Below, piece after piece: positions 7,669-13,766 of a stretch of DNA of 16,548 nt (position 1 is the first letter of the stretch; each line of letters begins with the position of its first letter). The position numbers were made by a program, and so were the translations under genes. The DNA comes from DASXPG01 sp044449445 (GTDB lineage Bacteria; Gemmatimonadota; Gemmatimonadetes; Gemmatimonadales; JACORV01). The notes under the pieces are model-generated. The model did no database searches, had not been told where the DNA came from, and was given only the letters and a program-made list of their open reading frames with translations. The stretch is taken from contig JBIOIA010000038.1 of the NCBI GenBank assembly GCA_044449445.1, positions 1 to 16,548 on the forward strand, in the 5' to 3' direction.

Positions 7669-8633
7669 ACGATCGCGATGATTTCGCGCTGAAGCGCGAG
7701 ATGGAGCAGCTGCCGAAGGCGATCGAGCCGCCCGAGGACCTGTGGCCTGGCGTGCGCGCCCGCCTCGCGCCTCGCGCCTCGCGCCTCTGGTGGCGTCGCC
7801 CCCGGGCCCTGCGCATCGCGGCACTGCTGACGTTGCTCGCCGGCTCGGCCGGCTGGCTCGCGGTGAATCGCCATCGCGCGGCGACCTGGACCGTCGCCTT
7901 CGGGGCCCGCTCCGGCGCATTCCGCGCCGGCGACTCGCTTGCGACCGGCCCGGAGACCGCTCGGCTCAGGGTCGGCACCATCGGCACTATGGACGTCGGC
8001 ACCGGATCGAACCTGCGGCTGCTCGTCGCGCGCGCCGGCGAGCAGCGCCTCGCGCTCGACCGCGGCACGATCAGCGCCCGGGTGGATGCCCCGCCCCGGC
8101 TGTTCATCGTCGAGACGCCCTCGGGCACGGCGGTAGACCTGGGCTGCGCCTACACGCTCGACGTGGACAGCGCGGGCAACAGCTCGATCCACGTCACGCT
8201 GGGCTGGGTCAGCTTCGAGGACAAGGGCCAGGAATCGCTGATCCCGGCCGGCATGCGCGCGAAGACACTGCGGGGCGGCGTGGTCGGCACGCCGTTCCGC
8301 GACGACGCGCCGGATTCGCTGCGCTTCGCCGCCCTGCGTTACGACGAAGACCCCGACGACTCGACGCTCGTGCTCGTGCTGCGCACGTCGCGGCGCGCCG
8401 ACGCGGTCACGCTGTGGCACCTGGTGGCTCGCACCAGCGGCGCGCAGCGCGACGAAGTCGTGTCGCGTCTGCTGACCCTCGTGCCGCCGTCCGCCGGCGT
8501 CACCGCCGAGGCCGTTCTGCGCAACGATCGCGCGGCGATGCAGCTCTATTGGGAGCAGCTCCCGGGCACGCTAAAGGTCACCCCCGAGTGGAAGCGGCGG
8601 CTGTGGACCTGGTGGCTCCGCGTAGGCGGCTGA
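7665..8633 (+). CDS. FecR-like membrane protein, putative regulator of the adjacent ECF sigma factor
   Basis: About 322 residues. GTG 7665 overlaps the sigma stop as GTGA and has AAGGAG about ten bases upstream. The first 45 or so residues are cytoplasmic and basic near the membrane; one transmembrane segment spans about 49-67 (LRIAALLTLLAGSAGWLAV). The periplasmic part has a FecR-type core (VGTGSNLRLLVARAGEQRL, LFIVETPSGTAVDLGC, VTLGWVSFED). A helical C-terminal tail (TLWHLVARTSGAQRDEVV, LTLVPPSAGVTAEAV, ending in KRRLWTWWLRVGG) is outside the FecR core. There is no zinc anti-sigma HxxxCxxC motif. Position after the ECF gene suggests it binds or signals to it, which is inferred. Three perfect 7-bp repeats plus a near-copy lie in the coding sequence just before the membrane segment. 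Confidence 0.82.
   Translation: MNDRDDFALKREMEQLPKAIEPPEDLWPGVRARLAPRASRLWWRRPRALRIAALLTLLAGSAGWLAVNRHRAATWTVAFGARSGAFRAGDSLATGPETARLRVGTIGTMDVGTGSNLRLLVARAGEQRLALDRGTISARVDAPPRLFIVETPSGTAVDLGCAYTLDVDSAGNSSIHVTLGWVSFEDKGQESLIPAGMRAKTLRGGVVGTPFRDDAPDSLRFAALRYDEDPDDSTLVLVLRTSRRADAVTLWHLVARTSGAQRDEVVSRLLTLVPPSAGVTAEAVLRNDRAAMQLYWEQLPGTLKVTPEWKRRLWTWWLRVGG
7761..7788 (+). repeat. Heptanucleotide tandem repeat (CGCCTCG), about 4 copies, inside the FecR-like gene
   Basis: Units at 7761-7767, 7768-7774 and 7775-7781 are identical; 7782-7788 differs only in the last base. The repeat encodes about residues 33-41, just before the membrane segment. Seven is not a multiple of three, so loss or gain of a unit would shift the frame. 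Confidence 0.9.
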
Positions 8634-8697
8634 AAGTCCTCTAAACGACCCCCCGTCCCCGCGCATCACACTTCCGCCCCCAACGCGGAGATCGCAG

Positions 8698-9147
8698 ATG
8701 AAGAGCATCGCCCTCGCCCTGGCCCTCGGCGCGACCGTCGCCGCCAGCTCGTGGCCCGGCCCCCCGTGGATCAGCGTCGAAACGCGCCCCTTCGGCGCCG
8801 CCTTCCTGGTCGCCCGCACCTGGCGCCAGACCGTGCCCATGTCGCTGCCACTCACCGGCACGGCGTACGGGCTGGTGAACGGTCGGCGCACTCTGGTCCC
8901 GCTGCGCTTCGAGCAGGAAGGCGACGCCAACAGCTTCGCCGTGCCGAAGACCTGGGGCTCGGAGGGTGTGTGGGTCCTGAGCATCGGCGTGGACGCGGGC
9001 GAGCACGGCGTCGCGGGCGCGGTGGTCGGGATCGACCGGACCGGCGCCGCGGCGTTCATTCGATTCCCGCGTGGCGTCACCGGCAGCTCGCGCGTGGCGA
9101 CCAGCAGCGAGATCGACGCGATGCTGCACGCGCTCGCTGCCACTTGA
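8698..9147 (+). CDS. Small secreted protein of unknown function
   Basis: About 149 residues; no family was recognised. GGAG at about 8686-8689 lies at a normal distance before ATG 8698. The N-terminus MKSIALALALGATVAASS is a typical Sec signal peptide with probable cleavage near VAA/SS. The mature part of roughly 130 residues has alternating hydrophobic residues and little charge clustering (VNGRRTLVPLRFEQEG, GVWVLSIGVDAGEHG, AAFIRFPRGV), so a small beta-rich fold is likely. It has no cysteine in the mature part and no lipobox. It follows the ECF sigma/FecR-like pair after 64 bases, so it may belong to that operon or be a target of the sigma factor. The -35 box of the next promoter overlaps its stop codon. 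Confidence 0.75.
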   Translation: MKSIALALALGATVAASSWPGPPWISVETRPFGAAFLVARTWRQTVPMSLPLTGTAYGLVNGRRTLVPLRFEQEGDANSFAVPKTWGSEGVWVLSIGVDAGEHGVAGAVVGIDRTGAAAFIRFPRGVTGSSRVATSSEIDAMLHALAAT

Positions 9148-9172
9148 CTCACCCATCAAACGCGACTAGTAT
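9144..9172 (+). promoter_or_regulatory. Sigma-70-type promoter
   Basis: TTGACT at 9144-9149 and TAGTAT at 9167-9172 are separated by exactly 17 bases. Each hexamer differs from the consensus in one or two positions. The AT-rich -10 region stands out from the GC-rich background. Transcription would start near 9179, facing the deoxyhypusine synthase-like gene. The -35 box overlaps the TGA of the upstream gene. Confidence 0.65.
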
Positions 9173-9185
9173 TGTTGCAGACATA

Positions 9186-9256
9186 GCCACCCACCCCGCG
9201 ATGGCGGTGGCCCCTGAGGGGGCGCCGTAGCGAGGGACGAGGGTGGCAGTTTTTTT
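9186..9256 (+). terminator. Long hairpin with T7 tract: intrinsic terminator or attenuator
   Basis: GCCACCC (9186-9192) pairs perfectly with GGGTGGC (9241-9247). Inside, CCCCGC (9194-9199) can pair with GC-G-GGG (9230-9236, one bulged A), GGCG (9203-9206) with CGCC (9223-9226), and CCCC (9211-9214) with GGGG (9219-9222) around a short loop. Seven T's at 9250-9256 follow two bases after the stem. It lies only about 7 bases downstream of the start predicted from the promoter at 9144-9172, so it could cut short that transcript, or it could simply terminate the upstream operon. Confidence 0.65.
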
Positions 9257-9274
9257 GTGCCCATTTTTCCCGCC

Positions 9275-9280
9275 GGAGGA
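9275..9280 (+). promoter_or_regulatory. Ribosome-binding site for the deoxyhypusine synthase-like gene
   Basis: GGAGGA three to four bases before GTG 9284 decides the start: the alternative in-frame GTG 9257, directly after the T-tract, has no such site. Confidence 0.7.
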
Positions 9281-9283
9281 CTC

Positions 9284-10339
9284 GTGGCCGAGCCCACCAA
9301 GCAGGACCTGCTCAAAGACCTCGTCGTCGGCATCGACATCAAGCAGCACGACGTGCGCGCGATCGTGGACGCCATGGCCGACATGGCATTCCAGGCCCGC
9401 AACCTGGGCCGCGCCGCCCGGATCTACGACATGATGCTGGCCGACAAGGAGTGCTCGGTCATCGTCTGCATGGCCGGCTCGCTGTGCTCGGCGGGGCTGC
9501 GCGAGGTGTTCATCGACATGGTCGAGAACCGGATGGTGGACGCCATCGTCTCGACCGGCGCCAACATCGTGGACCAGGACTTCTTCGAAGGCCTCGGCTT
9601 CCGCCACTACCGCGGCGACATCCGCGCGGACGACGACCTGCTCCGCCGCAACGCGATCGACCGCATCTACGACACGTACATCGACGAAGACCAGCTCCGG
9701 ATCTGCGACGACACGATGGCGAAGATCGCGGAAGCGATGCTCGAGAACGGCGGCCCCAGGGCGGTCAGCTCGCGCGACGTGATCCGCGAGATGGGCGCCT
9801 ATCTCGTGAAGCATCACCCCACGACGCGCTCGATCGTCGCCGCCGCGTACCAGGCCGACGTGCCGATCTTCGTGCCCGCCTTCTCCGACTGCTCGGCAGG
9901 ATTCGGGTTCGTGTACCACCAGACCCAGCACCCGGACGGCTACCTCGCGCTCGATTCGGCCGCGGATTTCCGCGAGCTGACCGAGCTGAAGCTCAAGGCC
10001 GGCCGCACCGGGCTGTTCATGGTCGGCGGCGGCGTGCCGAAGAACTTCGCGCAGGACATCGTGGTCGCCGCCGAAGTGCTCGGCCACGACCCCGAGATGC
10101 ATCGCTACGCCGTGCAACTCACCGTGGCCGACGAGCGCGACGGCGCGCTGTCGGGCTCGACGCTGCGCGAGGCCAACAGCTGGGGCAAGGTGCAGATCGG
10201 CGACGAGCAGATGGTGTTCGGCGAGGCGACCGTGACGCTGCCGCTGGTTGCCGGCTACGCCTACCACCGCGGCGCGTGGCGCGCCCGCGCGCAGCACCGC
10301 TACGCCAGGATGTTCGAGAAGGCGGGCGCCGCGAAGTAG
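9284..10339 (+). CDS. Deoxyhypusine synthase-like protein
   Basis: About 351 residues. The family transfers the butylamine group of spermidine, NAD-dependently, to a lysine of eIF5A in eukaryotes and archaea; plant homospermidine synthases evolved from it. Family marks seen: CMAGSLCSAGLREVF, AIVSTGANIVDQDF in the NAD-binding region, FVPAFSDCSAGFGF, GGGVPKN, and REANSWGKVQ with Lys302 and Glu296 matching human K329 and E323. At the position of the human catalytic His288 (GGGVVKH) this protein has Asn254 (GGGVPKN), and about seven extra residues separate it from the lysine. Bacteria lack eIF5A, so the acceptor may be a free polyamine or another protein; the reaction cannot be named. It follows the promoter and hairpin at 9144-9256 and is two bases from the next gene. 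Confidence 0.87.
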   Translation: MAEPTKQDLLKDLVVGIDIKQHDVRAIVDAMADMAFQARNLGRAARIYDMMLADKECSVIVCMAGSLCSAGLREVFIDMVENRMVDAIVSTGANIVDQDFFEGLGFRHYRGDIRADDDLLRRNAIDRIYDTYIDEDQLRICDDTMAKIAEAMLENGGPRAVSSRDVIREMGAYLVKHHPTTRSIVAAAYQADVPIFVPAFSDCSAGFGFVYHQTQHPDGYLALDSAADFRELTELKLKAGRTGLFMVGGGVPKNFAQDIVVAAEVLGHDPEMHRYAVQLTVADERDGALSGSTLREANSWGKVQIGDEQMVFGEATVTLPLVAGYAYHRGAWRARAQHRYARMFEKAGAAK

Positions 10340-10341
10340 CC

Positions 10342-11592
10342 ATGAACAAGCGCGAGTTCGTGCGCACGCTCGGCGGGGCCTCGCTGGTCGCATTGTTCGG
10401 CGAGGACCTCTGGGCGCAATACACCGCCCAGGAACCGGCGCAGCTCGCGCAGGACGAGGCGTTCTGGGCCAGGATCCGCCGCCAGTACCTGCTCAAGCCC
10501 GACTACATCAATCTCGAGCACGGCTACTACTCGATGCAGTCGCAGCCCGTGCTCGAGGCGTTCATCCGCCACGTGCGCGAGGTCAACCGCGAGGCGTCCC
10601 ACTACATGCGCACGCGCCAGTACGACGACAAGAACGCCGTCCGCGCGCGCATCGCGCAGCTCGCCGGCGTGCCCGCCGAGGAGCTGATCGTCACCCGCAA
10701 CACCACCGAGTCGCTCGACACCGTGATCGCGGGGTTCGACTGGCACGCGGGCGACGAAGCCGTGATGGCGGCGCAGGATTACGGCGCGATGCTCGACATG
10801 TTCAGGCTCCAGGCGCGCCGCCACGGGATCGTGAACCGCGTCGTCTCGCTGCCGATGGACCCGCAGTCGGACGAGGAGATCGTCCAGCTCTACGAGAGCG
10901 CGATCACGCCGAAGACCCGCCTGCTCATGTGCTGCCACCTGGTGAACATCACCGGGCACATCCTGCCGGTCGCGAAGATCGCCGACATGGCGCACCGCCA
11001 CGGCGTGCAGGTGATGGTGGACGGCGCGCACGCGTTCGCACAGCTCGCCTTCGCGATTCCCGACATGCGCTGCGACTACTACGCTGCCTCACTCCACAAG
11101 TGGCTGGGCAGCCCGTTAGGCGCTGGCATGCTGTGGGTCAGGCGCGACCGCATCCGCGACCTGTGGCCGGTGTTCGCCGACATGAGCATGGCCGACGACG
11201 ACATCCGCAAGCTGAACCACACCGGGACGCATCCGGTCCACACCGACCTCGGCCTCGCCGACGCGATCGACTTTCACCTGACCATCGGCATCGAGCGGAA
11301 AGAAGCGCGCCTGCGCCACCTCCAGCGCCACTGGACCGACCAGGTGCGCGGGCAGCCGGGCATCATCCTCAACACGCCCAGCGATCCCGCGCGCTCCTGC
11401 GGCATCGCGAACGTCGGCGTGCACAACATGGCGCCCGCCGATCTCGCGCGCACGCTGCTCGAGCGCTACCACATCTGGACCGTGGCGATCGACGGCGCGG
11501 GCGTGCACGGCGCGCGCATTACGCCACACGTGTTCATCACGCCGGCAGAGCTGGACCAGCTGGTGAGGGCGTTGAAGGAGCTGGCCGCCTGA
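10342..11592 (+). CDS. Class V aminotransferase-fold PLP enzyme (isopenicillin N epimerase-like), probably exported
   Basis: About 416 residues. ATG 10342 lies two bases after the previous stop. The N-terminus MNKREFVRTLGGASLVALFG resembles a Tat signal, with Lys-Arg in place of Arg-Arg and a weakly hydrophobic stretch. The PLP fold follows: PDYINLEHGYYS, VTRNTTESLDTVIAGF, CHLVNITGHILPV, then VMVDGAHAFAQ (Asp227, pyridine nitrogen; His230) and ASLHKWLGSPLG with the Schiff-base Lys253. THPVHTDLGLADAIDFH and the C-terminal small domain complete it. This sequence type is annotated as isopenicillin N epimerase-like, but members act as epimerases, lyases or desulphurases, so the substrate is unknown. 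No desulphurase-type active-site cysteine loop is evident. Export of a folded PLP enzyme to the periplasm is inferred from the signal. Confidence 0.88.
   Translation: MNKREFVRTLGGASLVALFGEDLWAQYTAQEPAQLAQDEAFWARIRRQYLLKPDYINLEHGYYSMQSQPVLEAFIRHVREVNREASHYMRTRQYDDKNAVRARIAQLAGVPAEELIVTRNTTESLDTVIAGFDWHAGDEAVMAAQDYGAMLDMFRLQARRHGIVNRVVSLPMDPQSDEEIVQLYESAITPKTRLLMCCHLVNITGHILPVAKIADMAHRHGVQVMVDGAHAFAQLAFAIPDMRCDYYAASLHKWLGSPLGAGMLWVRRDRIRDLWPVFADMSMADDDIRKLNHTGTHPVHTDLGLADAIDFHLTIGIERKEARLRHLQRHWTDQVRGQPGIILNTPSDPARSCGIANVGVHNMAPADLARTLLERYHIWTVAIDGAGVHGARITPHVFITPAELDQLVRALKELAA
11575..11580 (+). promoter_or_regulatory. Strong ribosome-binding site supporting a CTG start
   Basis: AAGGAG, eight bases before CTG 11589, lies inside the end of the PLP-enzyme gene. 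The downstream frame has no ATG, GTG or TTG near its signal peptide, so this site points to CTG. Confidence 0.65.
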
Positions 11593-12653
11593 CGGCCAAG
11601 ACGGCGCTCCGGCTCGCCGTCCTCTGCCTCACCGCTTCACGCCCGGCGCTCGCGCAGGCGCCGACGAGAGACACCCTCCACATCGCATTCGTCGGCGACA
11701 TCAACGTCGGCCGCTCGGTTGCGAGTCGCTACGTCTTCGCGGGCCGCTCGGCGGCGATCCTCGCGGGAGTCAGGGACCGCCTGAGAGCGGCGGATATCGC
11801 CGTCGGCAATCTCGAGAGTCAGCTGCTGGAGCGCGGCCGCACCGCGGACACGACGAACAGCCCGGTGTTCGCCGGCCCGCAGGCCGAGGCCATCCGGATG
11901 CTCAGGGACGCGGGATTCGACGTGCTGGGCGACGCGAACAACCACGCGTGGGACTTCGGCCGGGCGGGCCTGCTCGAGAACATCGCGCACCTGGACTCGG
12001 CGGGGTTCGCGCACGCCGGCACCGGGCCCGACCTCGATGCCGCGTGGCGGCCGGCGCTCGTGCACGCGAAGGGATGGACGGTCGCGATCTTCTCGCTCAC
12101 GGCGATCTTCAACGACACGAGCCTGACGGTCGTCGGCACGCCCGCCGAATGCTGCATCGCGTGGGCCGACACGCTGCGCGCGGCGCGGCAATTCCGTCTC
12201 GCGCGAGATTCGCTCGGCGCGGATCTCGTCATCGCGTTCGTGCACGCCGGGCTCGAGTACCGGCCGGTGCCGCCCCCGGACGTGGTGCGGCGATTCCGCG
12301 GGCTCATTCACGCGGGGGCCGACGCGGTGATCGGACACCACCCGCACGTGCCGCAGGGCGTCGAGTACGTGGACGGCAAGCCGATCGTCTACTCGCTCGG
12401 CAACTTCGTGTTCAAGCAGGGCCAGCCGTGGACGAACCGGGCGCTGTGGGCCGATTTCCTCGTCATGCCGGACGGCACGACCCGCCTGACGCTGGTGCCC
12501 CTCGGCGTCGGCTACACGCCGACGTTCCTGACCGGCGCCGACTCGGCGGCCGTGATGGCGCACGAGGACTCGATTTCCGGCCTCATATCGGATCGTCCAC
12601 GCTTGCCGAACCCCCGGGCGCGGCGTAACGTTGCCCACCCCCGCAGGCAGTAA
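11589..12653 (+). CDS. CapA/PgsA-like poly-gamma-glutamate capsule-type protein, probable CTG start
   Basis: About 354 residues from CTG 11589, which overlaps the previous TGA as CTGA. Read this way the protein opens with a good Sec signal peptide (TAKTALRLAVLCLTASRPALA, cleavage near ALA/QA), which argues strongly for the start. The mature part is a calcineurin-like CapA domain: IAFVGDINVGRS (Asp37), VGNLESQL, LGDANNHAWDFG (Asn117-Asn118-His119), FVHAGLEYRPVP, DAVIGHHPHVPQGVE (His250, His251, His253) and IVYSLGNFVF. The usual HWG triplet is HAG here. The family is tied to poly-gamma-glutamate synthesis or release, though many members have other, unknown roles; no capB/capC-like synthetase is visible. 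The last 20 residues or so are basic and Pro-rich and may be poorly conserved. Confidence 0.88.
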   Translation: MTAKTALRLAVLCLTASRPALAQAPTRDTLHIAFVGDINVGRSVASRYVFAGRSAAILAGVRDRLRAADIAVGNLESQLLERGRTADTTNSPVFAGPQAEAIRMLRDAGFDVLGDANNHAWDFGRAGLLENIAHLDSAGFAHAGTGPDLDAAWRPALVHAKGWTVAIFSLTAIFNDTSLTVVGTPAECCIAWADTLRAARQFRLARDSLGADLVIAFVHAGLEYRPVPPPDVVRRFRGLIHAGADAVIGHHPHVPQGVEYVDGKPIVYSLGNFVFKQGQPWTNRALWADFLVMPDGTTRLTLVPLGVGYTPTFLTGADSAAVMAHEDSISGLISDRPRLPNPRARRNVAHPRRQ

Positions 12654-12664
12654 AGGCACATCGA

Positions 12665-13732
12665 ATGGACGAGCGAGCACTCGGATTCCTCAAGACGCTG
12701 CTGGACTCCCCGGGCCCGTCCGGGTTCGAGTCCGCCCCCGCCCGGCTGTGGCGCGAGGAGGCCAAGGGCTTCGCCGCGGTCACCACCGACGTCGCGGGCA
12801 ACTCCGTCGCGACGCTGAATCCCAAGGGCTCGCCCAGGGTCATGCTCGCCGGCCACCTCGACGAGATCGGGCTGATGGTCGTGCACATCGACGACGAGGG
12901 TTACGTCCACTTCGGCGTGATCGGCGGCTGGGACAGCCAGGTGCTGGTCGGCCAGCGCGTGATCCTCGAGGGCAAGTCGGGTCCGGTAACTGGCGTGATC
13001 GGCAAGAAGGCGATCCACCTGATGAAGTCCGAGGACCGCGACAAGGTCTCCAAGGTCACGGACCTGTGGATCGACATCGGCGCGAAGAACAAGGAAGAGG
13101 CGGCCGCGCGCATCCGCGTCGGCGATCCCGGCGTGATCGCGTCGGGCGTGCAGGAATTCCCGAACCAGCGGATCGTCTCGCGTTCGATCGACAACCGCAT
13201 CGGCTGCTTCGTGGTGCTCGAGGCGCTGCGTCGCCTCTCCAGGGAGAAGTCGCTCGCCGCGTCCGTCTCCGCGGTGGGCACGACGCAGGAAGAGATCGGC
13301 TACACGGGCGGCGGCGCGCGCACGACCGCGTTCTCGCTCGAGCCCGACGCGGCGATCGTGGTGGACGTCACGCATGCAACGGACTATCCCGGCGTCGAGA
13401 AGAAGGAGATCGGCGACTTCAAGCTCGGCGGCGGCCCGGTCATCTCGCGCGGCTCGGCCGTGAGCCGTGTCGTGTTCGACCAGCTGATCGCGGCGGCCGA
13501 GGGCGCGAAGATCCCGTACGCGATCGAGGCGGCGCCGAGGGGCACGAGCACCGACGCGGACCAGATCTTCACGGCGCGGCGCGGCGTCGCGACCGGGCTG
13601 GTCTCGGTGCCGTGCCGCTACATGCACAGCCCCAACGAGATGGTGTCGCTCGAGGACCTGGACCGCGCGGCCGAGCTGCTGGCCGCGTGGGTGGTACGGT
13701 TGGACGCCAAGGCCTCCTTCATTCCGGCCTGA
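12665..13732 (+). CDS. M42-family metallo-aminopeptidase
   Basis: About 355 residues, normal for the M42 (glutamyl aminopeptidase/TET/FrvX-like) family of dinuclear metal aminopeptidases that trim peptides in the cytoplasm. Metal and catalytic residues are all visible: AGHLDEIG (His64, Asp66), SRSIDNRIG (bridging Asp176), GTTQEEIG (catalytic Glu209 and Glu210), VVDVTHA (Asp234) and RYMHSPNE (His321). The PDZ-like inserted domain spans about residues 70-160. ATG 12665 has AAAGG at 12652-12656, eight bases upstream, overlapping the previous stop. No signal peptide. It lies between a CapA-like gene and a peptide transporter gene, which fits breakdown of imported peptides. Its preference (acidic or neutral N-termini) cannot be read from the sequence. 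Confidence 0.95.
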   Translation: MDERALGFLKTLLDSPGPSGFESAPARLWREEAKGFAAVTTDVAGNSVATLNPKGSPRVMLAGHLDEIGLMVVHIDDEGYVHFGVIGGWDSQVLVGQRVILEGKSGPVTGVIGKKAIHLMKSEDRDKVSKVTDLWIDIGAKNKEEAAARIRVGDPGVIASGVQEFPNQRIVSRSIDNRIGCFVVLEALRRLSREKSLAASVSAVGTTQEEIGYTGGGARTTAFSLEPDAAIVVDVTHATDYPGVEKKEIGDFKLGGGPVISRGSAVSRVVFDQLIAAAEGAKIPYAIEAAPRGTSTDADQIFTARRGVATGLVSVPCRYMHSPNEMVSLEDLDRAAELLAAWVVRLDAKASFIPA

Positions 13733-13733
13733 C

Positions 13734-13761
13734 TTCAACTTTCAACTTTCAACTTTCGACA
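13734..13761 (+). repeat. Heptanucleotide tandem repeat (TTCAACT) before the OPT gene
   Basis: Perfect units lie at 13734-13740, 13741-13747 and 13748-13754, followed by a degenerate copy at 13755-13761. The repeat fills most of the 34 bases between the aminopeptidase stop and the transporter ATG and is far more AT-rich than its surroundings. It ends five bases before the start codon, where a ribosome-binding site would normally lie. Confidence 0.92.
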
Positions 13762-13766
13762 GGCCC

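Noticed and set aside
10248..11588. Very long open frame upstream of, and in frame with, the CapA-like gene
   Set aside because: It is an Arg/Ala/Pro-rich shadow of the DHS-like and PLP-enzyme genes in another frame; homology and the signal peptide begin only at 11589.
12603..12632. Sigma-70-like promoter (TTGCCG, 17 bases, TAACGT) before the aminopeptidase gene
   Set aside because: Only 4 of 6 and 3 of 6 matches; the adjacent genes are separated by 11 bases and are more simply one transcript.
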